This document shows positions 11,701 to 21,940 of a DNA stretch of 64,000 nt, one piece after another. The notes beneath the pieces are model-generated. The model did not search any database. It saw only the letters and a program-made list of their open reading frames with translations, and was not told the origin of the DNA. The position numbers and the translations under genes are program-made. Origin of the DNA: Grifola frondosa. Taxonomy: Eukaryota > Basidiomycota > Agaricomycetes > Polyporales > Grifolaceae. The stretch lies in contig LUGG01000003.1 of the NCBI GenBank assembly GCA_001683735.1, forward strand, positions 2,170,001 to 2,234,000, read 5' to 3'. How positions within the stretch are numbered: the stretch's first letter is position 1; each line of letters starts with the position of its first letter.

Positions 11701-12986
11701 TCTGATGGTTCAGACACTCAGACGAAACAGAGTCATTCAGAGGAAATCAGAGTGTTTCGAGTTTTGCTGATGTGTTCAGTGGTTGAGGCTAATTCACTCC
11801 CGCAGCTTGTGTCCAAACCATTCATTGCTGTATTCAGTAGTGATGTCCCGAAGGGAGAAGTATTCATAACGCATGATTTGCTCTCGAACAGCATCGGCAC
11901 CAGCACAACGCATATATCCTTGTTACGGACCATAGAGAAGATATATGGCAATCCTGAGACCCATGATCTCGTGTATCATTTGTATGCCGGTCCCCACTTC
12001 CCTTGCCTATCCGACTCATATCCCCCGATGACTTCATCGGAACCCTCCTCTGTGGATCCTCTGGTCCCGTTGGTCGACATCGATGTTGCTAGGCTAGAGG
12101 CAATTTACACGCACAACAGCTTCTGTCCTGCTTTTGCCCACCTCCTCCACAACGAGTCTTCAGACATTGATTCCTGCGAGGACAGGCCCTCAGCCCTATA
12201 CCTCCTCCCATCCCTTTTCAACCATTCGTGCGCTGGGAATGCGCTGTGGACCTGCATCGGAGACGTGATGGTGATTAGGGCCTGCGAACGCATCCCAGCG
12301 GGCACAGAGATTACGATACCATACACCGGAGGATATTCCTACGTGGAACGTCACTCCAAGTTGAAGCATTTCATGCTCTCAGGTTGTGACTGCTGGTTGT
12401 GCAAGGAGGATTTACAGGATGGGAGAGCAGCGATCCAGCGCAGGCACGAACTGTTAACGAACCTTGAGGAGTCAAACTATTCTCTCGCGCAGTTGCGGAA
12501 GTTGGAGCAGCAGGTCGCGAAAACGTACTCGTCGTCGAGGGGCACAGTTAGACCGATAACATCCAAGGTTCAGGATGCGATCGCGAGCAAGCTGATCGCT
12601 CTTGCTATGCCGAGCACGTTCAGGGAGGCTGCTGAAGAGGAGTTGAAGTCGCTGCAAGGGGTGGGATATCAGTTACGTGCGCCGTCTTCGGCCTCCAACT
12701 TACCCATCGCAACGGACAAATTGCCATCCACGGTCAGCTTCGACATGGCTGCCAGCGCAATGATCTGTTTGTGTCTCATCTTCCGACGTCTCGATGATGA
12801 CAGAAATGCTGCCAGCTGGTTGAGAGCTGCAGTTTGGGGTGAGTCGGAGGCACATTCTTGTTAGAGATTAAGTTTCACCATCTTCTAGTGACGAATGCTG
12901 CAGTTGGTGGTGGAAAGGAGCTTTTCATGCTGATTATGCATATTGAGGACATGGGTCTGCAGGAGTTCGCGCTGCGTGTCCTGTGA
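5792..12986 (+). CDS. TPR and SET domain protein, copy 2, with a transposon in intron 4
   Basis: Probable protein lysine methyltransferase with N-terminal TPR-like helices. Exons 5792-6044, 6096-6133, 6192-6228, 6287-7119, 11806-12838 and 12889-12986 sum to 2292 nt, an exact multiple of three without internal stops, giving 763 aa. The TPR segment (WKDRGDAYFRASEW onward) is at roughly residues 212-320; the SET domain starts at RGGGRGIVATKDVKLGELL (about 370-387), continues with LVSKPFIAVF after the splice, has NHSC near residue 525 and a post-SET CDCWLC near 580. Intron 4 (7120-11805, phase 0) contains the element 7139-11772; without it the intron would be 19+33 = 52 nt, the normal size here, with a branch-like GCTAATTC and acceptor CCCGCAG retained. 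Whether a 4.7-kb intron is spliced is unknown; failure would truncate the protein inside SET, 14 residues after exon 4. Confidence 0.83.
7139..7154 (+). repeat. Left terminal inverted repeat
   Basis: CATCAGCAAAACTCGA, 19 bases after the splice donor GTACAT of the host intron. The exact complement is at 11757-11772. Confidence 0.88.
7155..7470. repeat. Left subterminal TCTGA/TCAGA motif array
   Basis: About ten short motifs (GGTCTGAG, CGTCTGATT, CATCTGATT, CGTCTGAAT, TTCAGACAG, CTCTGATT and others) in 300 bases, far denser than elsewhere in the window. Subterminal arrays of this kind are typical transposase-binding regions of CACTA and hAT elements. No gene. Confidence 0.6.
7471..8029. other. 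Element interior without recognisable gene
   Basis: GC-rich sequence, with short open frames on both strands but nothing I can assign. It lies directly downstream of the trehalose-phosphate synthase fragment on the minus strand and may be decayed continuation of it. Confidence 0.35.
8030..8515 (-). pseudogene. Trehalose-phosphate synthase (GT20) fragment
   Basis: Internal fragment of a glycosyltransferase family 20 trehalose-6-phosphate synthase. Read on the minus strand, 8500-8290 gives PDAPKTKAFYESASFKKY, VAVNQRFADVIVSMY and KIQAFKAFLDKYPEYQGKV; after a gap and frame change 8155-8035 gives LTYQSLVFLHMQDLTFSQY and the family block LLTVADAFVVTSLREAMALR. No start, no stop and no N- or C-terminal domains are present, and the pieces are in different frames, so this is dead DNA. 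It sits inside the transposon, opposite in orientation to the host gene, and is most simply explained as captured host sequence. Confidence 0.75.
8691..9320 (+). repeat. Two imperfect direct repeats of ~210 bp, spaced ~414 bp
   Basis: The segment beginning GGCGAGTTCAGCGTGAC at about 8690 recurs as GGCGAGTTCAGCATGAC at about 9104. Both copies continue with a GGACTAGAAC block, a CACGGG/TACGGG block and GGCAGACAGGTGA followed by a GAACGA-rich run (8858-8895 and 9253-9290). The copies differ by many substitutions. No coding function recognised. Confidence 0.6.
9330..9900. other. Element interior, GC-rich, no recognisable gene
   Basis: Purine-biased GC-rich sequence with overlapping open frames on both strands that lack family similarity; I treat these as chance frames. 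Confidence 0.35.
9905..11505 (+). pseudogene. Non-reducing polyketide synthase fragment (MAT and PT regions)
   Basis: Broken internal part of an iterative type I, non-reducing polyketide synthase. 9905-10195 carries the linker before the malonyl acyltransferase and its start, KVLFAFSGQGG then a TAG stop, then YIGMGVELHERVPF. The core of the acyltransferase, with its active serine, is missing; 10310-10570 resumes with IEIGPHPTTFPMLR and, after a frame change, LVDLPLYPFAGMRYW. 10600-11200 is the product-template domain, with the N-terminal hot-dog block EGHKVSGFVLCPASVYHE that carries the catalytic His, and 11200-11310 the second half with HPIFMDTLLYVAG carrying the Asp. Several stops and frame changes and no KS or ACP: not functional. 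It lies inside the transposon. Confidence 0.82.
11515..11756. repeat. Right subterminal TCTGA/TCAGA motif array
   Basis: About fifteen short motifs (GCAGTCTGTAA, CATCTGAAATCTGAG, TTCAGACACTCAGACG, ATTCAGAGG and others) mirror the array at the left end. Confidence 0.6.
11757..11772 (-). repeat. Right terminal inverted repeat
   Basis: TCGAGTTTTGCTGATG, the exact complement of 7139-7154. The remaining 33 bases of the host intron, including a branch-like GCTAATTC and the acceptor CCCGCAG, follow. Confidence 0.88.
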
Positions 12987-13318
12987 ACTATTTTGGAGAC
13001 ATCTTCGCATATCTCCGCATCTTTCTTGGCAATGGAACGTCGATTGCAAGTGCAGAACGTATCACGGGTGTACAACATATATAAAGCACACGACAGCATC
13101 AGCGAGTCGATAAGGCCTGCCCAGGTACTTCGATTCCTATATAAACTATTCTTGCAAAAGGCGAACGATACCCGGACCCCGCCGGGATAAGAGCAATAAT
13201 ATAGATACCTATACGCCGAGCGGGGTACCAAGCCCCGCGTGTGGTGCGATAAATAGCGCGAGGGCGACCAAGAGCCGAATTCACGAACGAAAAGAGCCTA
13301 TATCGAGATACAGATGCC
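12987..13318. other. Intergenic, convergent 3' ends
   Basis: The first ~100 bases match the 3' flank of SET copy 1. The rest is short intergenic sequence before the CAP gene, which runs the other way. No gene seen. Confidence 0.5.
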
Positions 13319-15083
13319 TCAAGCTTGGACATTGAACCTATCGTACGTGCAAACAGTCAGATGAGAAGCGATAGACATACGACAGGTGGACTTACTGTTC
13401 TTCGCCCACAATATTGCCGACCGGGTTGTACAGACATACATGATACGTCGCCTGCCCGAAGCCGTTGGGGAAGATGCTGTCGCACAGGGCCGCCGCGCAG
13501 CCCAGCTGTGTCGTGGACTGCCACACCATCTGAGTGAAGTGGGTGAAGGTGGGATTTTGTGGATCGAATTTCGCTGCACATCCATACCTGTCAGTTCACA
13601 ATCGGAACAACATATAGAAAAGGCGCTTACACCCGTCCTGCGCGAACAGAGCCACGGCAGCCTCGGCAGTGAACAGTCCGGTTGCAGCTGCGAGGTTCTC
13701 GCCCACGGGACCCAACGCGCCATCCGAATGCTGGAACTGGCAGCCCTGTGCGTAACTCTCCGCCTTTGCCTGAAGATCGCCCGACCACGTGAGAGGCGCA
13801 GCTCCGTTGGCAACGCGGATGAGATTGTGACCATCGAGGTAGGCGGCTTGATCTACAGGAAGAGCGGGTGATGTTGGGTGGCGGAAGGTGTAGAGGGAGA
13901 CTGAGAGGTCGTTGGCGTGAAAGCGCTGGATGTGGAGGCCACTGATGCAGAGCTCGTAGAGCTTGAAGACGGCGAGGTGATCGATGGAGTGGATGACGTT
14001 GATCCGGGGTCTGACGACGAAGGTGTGAGCGAGGGCGTAGGCGACGAAGCAATAGACGAGGGGGCAGATGAAGAGTCTGTAGAAAAGGAGGGAGAGCTTG
14101 TCGGAGTCGCAGCATTCCCAGTCGGCGAGGTCGAGGCCGACGGTGAAGACGACGGCGGAGACGACGGCTCAGTGCCACTGGAAGTGGAAGATGGAGAATC
14201 CGACGCAGTCGATCCAGAGCTGGTGGTGCTCAAAGACGACGACGACTGCGAAGATGCCACATCGGAGCCAGTGGACGAAGGAGGCTCAGTTGAAGACGTG
14301 GACTGTGAGGACGTGTCAGTGGGGGTAGGAGTCACAGTCTGAGACGCGTCGCCCGAAGTCACTGAAGGCGAAGCAGTCGAACTGTCCGAAGAAGATGTTG
14401 GTGAAGACGTGCTGGCGGTAGTCACTGTGGGCGTGAAGGAACCACTACTAGAGCTTGACTGCGAGGGAGTGGAAAGGGAAGGACTAGAGGTCAGATCTGC
14501 AGTTGAGAAAGTTAAATGTGTTGTCTGTGAGGATGAACTCGACGAGCTCGATGAATCCGCACTGCTGGAGCCCGTCAAAGAGGACGTGTCGGAAGACGAG
14601 GAACCGGAAGCGTCAGACGTGGATGACGAAGCCGACTGAGTGGGACTAGTGGACGCCGAGGACGACGGCAGCGTGGACGTCTCTCGCGTGAACGTGTTCG
14701 AGGGGGATGCAGGGTCAGACGAACCTGAAGGAGTGCTCGAGCCCGATGAGCTCGACGAACTCGAGGGAGTTGCCGAGGACGTGCTCGATGGAGTGATCGA
14801 CGGCGTCGACTCGGGTACAGTTGAGCTCGAAGAACTGGAGGACATGCCAAAAGGCCTCGAGGAGCTGTTGCTCAATGATGAACTTCCAGACGAGCTAGCA
14901 GCACCGTCATTGGTGGCATTAACGACGGCAAAGATCAATTTGAAGTCTGGTGCTGGCGAACGTCGCGCTGTCAGTTATACGACCAATGACCTGGCAGAGC
15001 AGCGACATACGTGTCCTGGGAGTAGGGACAGCTGCTGAAAGCGCAGCAAGCGCGAAAACGACCCATATGCATCGAGCGAACAT
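13319..15083 (-). CDS. Secreted CAP (SCP/PR-1) protein with long Ser/Thr-rich region
   Basis: Secreted cysteine-rich CAP-superfamily protein of the fungal Pry/PR-1 type; family members bind sterols or lipids. Exon 1 (15011-15083) encodes a signal peptide (MFARCIWVVFALAALSAA); exon 2 (about 13631-14946) about 350 residues of almost pure Ser/Thr/Pro, probably O-glycosylated, then the first half of the CAP domain (YLDGHNLIRVANGA, LTWSGDLQAKAESYA, GPVGENLAAATG); exon 3 (13396-13573) has HFTQMVWQSTTQLGC and YHVCLYNPVGN; exon 4 (13319-13337) ends NVQA. The Ser-rich frame meets a stop at 13853 and the CAP domain is one frame away, so the exons come out one base short. Either an intron or a missing base, for example in G runs near 14000-14066, is required. 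About 529 aa when continuous. Confidence 0.82.
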
Positions 15084-15635
15084 TGCGAAGAAGTGTATAA
15101 GTTAGAGAGCGGCGTTCAGTGAGCTCCGTCGACGGCACCACCGAAGAAATGCAAAGCGTACACGAAGCAACGAAGAATTTAAAGATGAAAAAAGGAGAAA
15201 CGGAAACGAGTGGCAGATATTGTTCATCTCGTCCTGCTCAACACCAAGGGGACGATCAGTTTTCCACGTGCCTCCCTGATTTAGCACAGTTTCCAGTGCA
15301 TCTTGTCTGCATCGCGGAGGTCTGTTCTTGCGGAGGTCTTGTTCATCGTCGCGGACATACAAATCCCATATACACAAATCTTCATAATAGTCTAAGACAG
15401 TTCGAGTCACCATGGCACGGAATACAAGCTTCCCAGAACTGCGCTGCCATCGGTGGCAGTGGGCGGACTCCTCGCAGCAAACATCCAGAAATGCATTGTT
15501 ACAGGTCGAATCCAAATTACAGTACATAATTATCTGCAATCCAGTGAATCATACACCATAGTTCTCGACTTCCAAACTCACCCGGTGCCAAAAACATCCG
15601 CCGCTCCCGGGTTCCATACATCGCCCACAAGAAAC
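15084..15635. promoter_or_regulatory. CAP gene promoter and prefoldin 3' region
   Basis: Non-coding space upstream of the CAP start codon (minus strand) and downstream of the prefoldin stop. No further gene; short open frames here have no family match. Confidence 0.45.
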
Positions 15636-16196
15636 TCAGCTCGCCGCAGACGGTTGGATGTTGTAGTCGTGCTTGAACTCCTCGAACTCCTCGTCCTTGC
15701 TTTTGTACTGTTCTGCGAGTCCAGATACCACCTTCATAATCTGTCCAAGGCATGTCAGTACGGAAAGTAGCGAGAACTCTATCATGCTCACGCCATCTCT
15801 GTTTGTTTGCAACGCGGGAACAACATCTTTCACTGTCCGTTCCACAAGAACGCCGCCAACCAGCCGAAAGCATTTGCGGCCAGGCTCCTCGGCGAGTGCC
15901 TCATCGAGCGTCGCTAGAACCAAGCTTTTTGCAACCGTTCAGGATGGGTTTTTTTAAGTGAGACATTCATAAGACACACGCACCCATGCTCCTCAGCTTC
16001 CTGTTCAAGCTCTCCAATTTTGTTTGCCAAAGACTGCAAGTCACTCTGGTATCGATTATAGTGGTGTTGGATCTCTGGCTGGCCCAATTCATTCAATCAG
16101 CGATGGAGGAGATATTCTTGAGTGAGACGTACCCTGTGGTGTTAAAGAAGGCACCTTTGCCTGAGGCGACTTGTCCTTTCCTTTCGAAGTGGACAT
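15636..16196 (-). CDS. PFD2: Prefoldin subunit 2 (beta-type)
   Basis: Subunit of the hexameric cytosolic prefoldin chaperone, which hands nascent actin and tubulin to the CCT chaperonin. Exons 16133-16196, 15984-16074, 15792-15924 and 15636-15740 join in frame to 131 codons including the stop, the usual length. The two coiled-coil helices are seen as QEIQHHYNRYQSDLQSLANK followed by IGELEQEAEEHG, and later YKSKDEEFEEFKHDYNI; between them lie the beta-hairpin motifs RKCFRLVGGVLVERTVKDV and LQTNRDG. All three introns (58, 59 and 51 nt) have GT..AG ends. Its start codon lies 101 bp from that of NDUFS8 on the other strand. Confidence 0.95.
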
Positions 16197-16297
16197 AATG
16201 CAATGAGCAATGAAGTGTGCGCCCAAGTGCTGAGCACGGCCGAAATATCAGATCCTCGCGTCGCAATTGGCTGGCGTCAGTCCTCGGCAAGTCCCGG
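16197..16297. promoter_or_regulatory. Shared bidirectional promoter, prefoldin / NDUFS8
   Basis: Only 101 bp separate two divergent start codons, so both 5' UTRs and core promoters must share or overlap this segment. No clear TATA box. Confidence 0.6.
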
Positions 16298-17464
<1,167 letters not shown>

Positions 17465-18705
17465 CGGGGCTACGGGTCCCGCGAGAAACGGGGCGCCAGG
17501 GGCAGCAGAGCAGAGTGCGGGCCGCCACAAGGATGATGAAACTTCTCTGTACATACGTACTTCCCCGCGGATAGTCCGTGCTTGCTTCTCACCGATTTTA
17601 TCAATTGTTTGGGATCAATTTGGCATCCGCGGATTCGCTTGCGTCGTACGTGCGACATTCTCATCATTTTGAACAGACCTGGGCGTGAATTTGCGCGTTC
17701 TGGGTGAACTCTGTCGGGTTGGAGAGGATAGGACTGGGATAGCAGGTCTGGCCCAGCAGACAATGTATATGTATCCGGGGTCCAGGTGCTGCCGTTCTTT
17801 GCTGCCATTGGACGCGACCGCACATATTGCGCCCGACCTTCTTCTCATGCGCCTTTGTCGGGTGGCTCTGCCTGTCTGCCACACATTCCATGTTCTTCTC
17901 CTCGGCAGGTCGCAGACATTCTATATTTCGCGAGTCAGCGAGATTGATGCCCGACATGAACTCATGATTATCGTGACGACACATTGTACGGCTCGAGACC
18001 TCTCAGTCTCTTAATCTCGCTGACGTGCTGCCATCCACGAACGCACTCGCGCGCGGCTTCGGAGGTCAGTACCTAGTCCTTAGTTCATCGACGGAGCGCG
18101 CATTCAGCTGATCCGCATGCGTCTGTTTGTTTTGCGTTAGACCACATCTATCCGCTGCGGATCCGGAGGCGTTCAAGATAGTTGTGACACAGTGGCGCGC
18201 CGCTGACATACTATCGGTCGCATGTATACGCATTTGGAGCGGCCATAAGCCACCCCTTGCGCCATTGAAGGTACCAGAAACAACAACTCATAGTACTTAT
18301 CCAAAACGTCGTCTGATCTTTTCTTTTTCCCGACAGTTCACATACTTCACTGGAATTACGGTCCGCACCGAGTTCTATCTATGCTATAACTGGCAGCTGG
18401 TTCGACCCCTATCCGTTCGGTGCTATATCGCTGCTAGTCTGTGCAAACTGAAGACATCTTCTGTCTGCACAGAATCACATACACAGACGCGTTCATTTGA
18501 GTTCCAAGTTCATCGGGCGATGCAGTTCCGTTCCGTTTCTCTGGATTTACCACACCATGCGTCTTCCGCAGGCGACTGTCTCGGGTGGATGGGAACAGCG
18601 ATCGGCCAGAACCAGTCATAATTTTAATCAGCCCACATAGCTGCGCACGGTCGGCAGCCTCACGGCGGGTACTCGAAACCCTCACGATGAATCTCCGGGC
18701 CATAA
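17465..18705. other. Intergenic, no supported gene
   Basis: About 1.2 kb with open frames on both strands (for example 18127-18621 plus, 17664-17984 minus), none with recognisable domains or consistent splice structure. It may hold a decayed gene; nothing firm. Confidence 0.4.
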
Positions 18706-19581
18706 TCAATCCAGGGGACGTGGGCGGCTTCTGCACCGCACTTACCAACCACTCGTGAGTCTCGTTCGACGTGTGATGTGGTGACAGGAGCGCATGCTAC
18801 ATCACTCCCCAGCATCCCCGACGACGCACCACGCAAGCCTCCTCGGAGCACCCGCGCACCTGCGGCCAAGCGTCCCCGAGCGGATCGTCCGCAGAGGCAG
18901 CCGCGGAAACAGGCTGTACGTGCACCCACGCAAATTGGCAAACGGAGTGCGTGTGGCGGTGCCAAGTCCACGGGGTCGGCGATCCCGACGGCCGTATCAA
19001 ATTCGCCCCGTCACCGCCACAAGCCCCACGCTCATCTACGCCATACCTCCGCGGGCCCAGCGGTCGCCCACCCGCCCCCGCTGTCCCCGGCGAAGGACCT
19101 GCTCAGACGCGCGCAGCAGTCGGCGGAGGTGGACACGGACTGGCTCGGCCGCCGGCCGTTCGTCATGGACCTCATCCTCAACGCACGACCGCCGGTCTCC
19201 GCGTACAGCGAGGACATCCTCATGGAAGCCCTCGAGCGCAGCCGCACGCCGCGGCCGCGTGGCGAATACATGTTCGGGGACCCGGGGGCCCTCGACGCGT
19301 ACTGGGCAGACCAGGCTGCGGTGTGGCGCGGAGTAGCGGTGGATCGCATGGATTTCCCGTCCGGCATTGGGTATGAGGTCTCGGCGGAGCGGACGACGGC
19401 GTCGTGGGCTGAGGGCGCGGAGGACGGCGCGCAGATGTGTCCATCCGACGCGTGCTCGTCTTGCCTTGCGTGCGCCTATCCGTACGCAAGCTCTGCCTCG
19501 GCCAGGCTCCTCGACGATCCTGCGTGTGCCGCCGGCTTGTGTGGGGCACCTGACAGCGGCGAGGTCTCTGTGAGCCTGTGA
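18706..19581 (+). CDS. Unrecognised GC-rich ORF
   Basis: Open frame from 18706 to the TGA at 19581, with strong GC3 codon use typical of real genes in this window. The N-terminal ~100 residues are rich in Arg, Pro and Ala and look disordered and basic; the middle (DTDWLGRRPFVMDLILNA, EDILMEALERS, GALDAYWADQAAVWRGVAV) is more ordered; the C-terminal third has a cysteine cluster (CSSCLACAYPYASS). No in-frame ATG lies near the 5' end, so a spliced upstream exon is likely; an acceptor TGGTGACAG ends at 18786 and a possible first exon begins at 18687, but the phases do not fit simply. No family recognised. Confidence 0.4.
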   Translation, partial: SIQGTWAASAPHLPTTRESRSTCDVVTGAHATSLPSIPDDAPRKPPRSTRAPAAKRPRADRPQRQPRKQAVRAPTQIGKRSACGGAKSTGSAIPTAVSNSPRHRHKPHAHLRHTSAGPAVAHPPPLSPAKDLLRRAQQSAEVDTDWLGRRPFVMDLILNARPPVSAYSEDILMEALERSRTPRPRGEYMFGDPGALDAYWADQAAVWRGVAVDRMDFPSGIGYEVSAERTTASWAEGAEDGAQMCPSDACSSCLACAYPYASSASARLLDDPACAAGLCGAPDSGEVSVSL

Positions 19582-19896
19582 CAAACCCTATGTCCGACAT
19601 GCCATTCTTGGGCTGCGCACGCTCCCGCGGTGACGAGTGACTCATGTTACTGGCCATGTCTGGATATACCCACCTGCTTAATCCTGATGTAGATGTATCA
19701 TTTGTTCGAATCCTAGTTTCCCCTTCCAGTGGCGGTTTCTGTTCCGCATGGACCCTCGTTCTGCATCTGAGTTCCAAGTGATCGGGAATGGAGGAACACG
19801 TTGGCATATTCGGAAGAAGACTGGGTGCACACGTACTGTGCGCCGCAGGGTATATATTGATACTCTGTGAAACCATACATAGCAGCCAGGAAGCAC
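19582..19896. other. Intergenic, convergent 3' ends
   Basis: Short non-coding stretch between the orphan ORF and the 3' end of the minus-strand INO80-F-like gene. Nothing recognised. Confidence 0.4.
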
Positions 19897-21940
19897 CTAG
19901 GATGCGGAAGGCGGTACATACGAATTCTGAACCTTGCGAACCAGTATTGTCCTGTCATGCATGTGAAAACAACAGTAAGAAGTGCATAATACAATAGTCA
20001 TCCGTAGGCTGGACAGCCTCACACGACAACTAGAAGCAGTACTCGTTTCCTGAGTTCCCCCCCTAACTGTCAGCCTCCGCCATCCTCTCGTCGCGAAGCT
20101 CACCCGCAGTCGCGGGTTGCCATCATCTTCCGTACGCGGCCACTTTGTGCCCCTGCTATCTCCCATAGAATTCCCAGGACCCATAGAGCCCCGGCCTTCA
20201 TTGGGAGACCGGATCTCCCCGCCATACTCCTCGTCTACATCCATATCATCGCGGGGTCGCTTCCTGGACTCCACGGGAATGGCGGCGATCTCCGCCGGGG
20301 GCGCACGCGCTACACGCTCCGCCTCGTCCTCGTACGCGTGCTCACGCTCGCCCCGCGCACGGCCGCCCCGCGCGGCGCATAGGAGCGCGAGTGGTCGCGC
20401 TCAGACGCCTGGTCCGACGGTGGGCGCGAGGGGTCCCCGCTCCCGCCATTGCGGGGTCCCGACGTCGGCGAGTCGGAGCGCGACGCGCCGTGGGAGCGAG
20501 CAGCGGCCTCCTCCTGCGCCCAGAGCGCCTCCTCCTCGCGCTCCATGGCGAGGCGTGCGCGGAACCGCTCCTCGCGCTCGATTTCACGCTCGCGTTCGCG
20601 GTCCCGCTCGAGCTCGCGCTCGCGGCGCCGCTCGTACTCCTGCTCGGGGTCGCGCTCGCGGTTAATGTGCGCGCCGGGGCCGACGCGCTGGTGGTTGTGG
20701 ATGCGGCTCGAGCCGCGCTGGCCCGAGCTCGGCGAGGCCGACGGCGACGTGGGCAGGTTCTGCGCCGGGACCTGGACGTGCGCGTGGGGCATCGCGTGCG
20801 CAAGCACATGCGCATTATGCGTCAGTTCGTGGATATCGTGGCGCCGGGACCTGTCCCTGTCCCTGTCCCTGTCTCTGTCTCTGTCCGCCTGTCCTTGTCC
20901 CTGACCTTCTCCCGCCATACTAGGACTGCGACTGTGCATCTGATGCGCATGCGGGAGCGAGTCAATGCGCGACAAGCCCGCAGACAGGGGATCTAGATCC
21001 GGGCGAGCCGAGGACGGGCGTGACTGGTGGGACGAGCTGCTGTGCGAGAGGGTGTGCGGCGGCGGAAGCGAGTGCGACTGCGCGTACGGGCGTACGTGGT
21101 GCTCGTTTATCGGGGGAGATCCGGGCGCGGTTCGGGCTGCAGCACGGGGATCATGGGTGGCAGGGGAGGCAGCTGCCGGTTGGGGTCGTACCCTGGCCCC
21201 GAGTCGTGTCGGAAGCCGTGTACGAGGGGCAGGCCGTACGGAGGGGCTGGGGTCGTGCTGATTGGCACGCCGGCGGGGCTGATGGCTGCGGGAGTATCTT
21301 CTACTGCGACTACCCTGCCATCCGGGGCTTGGATGAGCCGCGCGTTCGGGTGCGCGCGCATGTAGTCCTCGAGGGCACGGTCATTGGGGTCTACGGGGCG
21401 CGCGTGCTCTGGGAGGGCTGGGAGCTGTTGGTGGAAGAGTGGGTCTTGGTCGAGGGGAGCTCTTGGGTGTGCCGGCCGGGGGTGGGCGGGACGGCTGCGA
21501 GCCGCTCGTAGAGAATGCTATGGTGGCGGGGGGGTCTTGTAAGAATGTGCAGTTGCGAAAGACAGCGCCACAGACTTACGCTCGTTCGAGGTTCATACGG
21601 CGTATGTTCTTCTTGGCCAGAAGCAGCTTGAAGTACAGCCTGTCATTGTCCTTTGCGAATGATGGAAAATGGAAGCCCCCGCATGAATGAGTCGTCTTGT
21701 CGTGTGTGTGCACACGAGCAGCAGGTGACTCACCGACTCGATCTCCTTTACCTTTTTCTTGAGCTCCTTATACTTTGCCTGGTACTTGACGTCTTCGACG
21801 CCGGCGGTGATGCCGGATACGAACTGCTTTTGTTTCTGTTTGTAGGCGTAGGCAGGGAGCGCAGCGAGTGCTGGGGGAGCGAATGTGGCAGGGGGGTTTA
21901 TGTGGTAGTTGGGGATGGGAGGGGACGGTTGGCGGGACAT
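19897..21940 (-). CDS. INO80 complex subunit F-like coiled-coil protein
   Basis: Probable accessory subunit of the INO80 chromatin remodeller. The start is fixed by a perfect Kozak context (GCCACCATGTCC) at 21940. Exon 1 (21734-21940) ends in KYQAKYKELKKKVKEIES, exon 2 (21580-21650) is DNDRLYFKLLLAKKNIRRM then NLERA, and exon 3 (from 21517) opens with ILYERLAAVPPTP: together the short coiled-coil domain of the family. The rest is disordered: an EDYMRAHPNARLIQAPDG block, then Arg/Glu/Asp-repeats (20550-20890) and an NLS-like SRKRPRDDMDVDEEYGG. To stay open, the frame needs one extra base at three places: the C runs 21454-21457 and 21112-21116 and a G run within 20351-20369. The C-terminus after 20104 is uncertain. 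Confidence 0.62.
20856..20892. repeat. CTGTCC-type microsatellite coding Arg-Asp repeats
   Basis: Six to seven tandem hexamers (CTGTCC then CTGTCT) that read as alternating Asp-Arg on the minus strand inside the INO80-F-like gene. Confidence 0.8.

Larger units (their letters stand above)
7139..11772. mobile_element. 4.63-kb non-autonomous DNA transposon carrying gene fragments
   Basis: Bounded by a perfect 16-bp terminal inverted repeat (CATCAGCAAAACTCGA at 7139-7154 and its complement at 11757-11772). Both ends are crowded with short TCTGA/TCAGA motifs. The interior holds no transposase but has broken pieces of a trehalose-phosphate synthase gene (minus strand) and a polyketide synthase gene (plus strand), plus a ~210-bp direct repeat. 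I could not find a convincing target-site duplication: the flanks are ..ACGGCTG and TGTTCAG.., sharing at most TG. The likeness of its ends to the putative Plavaka end at 4332-4348 suggests mobilisation by a Plavaka transposase (inference). Confidence 0.78.

Noticed and set aside
7139..11772. hAT classification of the 4.6-kb element
   Set aside because: The expected 8-bp target duplication is not visible and the end matches the putative Plavaka end better.
13627..14178. Arg/Pro/Leu-rich frame on the minus strand
   Set aside because: Shifted reading of the Ser-rich region; composition is a frame artefact.
13917..15038. Long acidic open frames on the plus strand (rich in Asp, Glu, Val)
   Set aside because: They are the complement of the Ser/Thr codons in the CAP gene; no splice or domain support.
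17664..18621. A split gene downstream of NDUFS8
   Set aside because: Frames on both strands lack domains and no consistent exon chain could be built.
19690..19730. GTTCGAATCC, a T-loop-like decamer
   Set aside because: The flanking bases do not pair and no cloverleaf can be drawn.
20342..20904. Arg/Ser/Ala-rich frames on both strands around the Arg-Asp repeat
   Set aside because: Shadow frames of the GC-rich INO80-F-like coding region.
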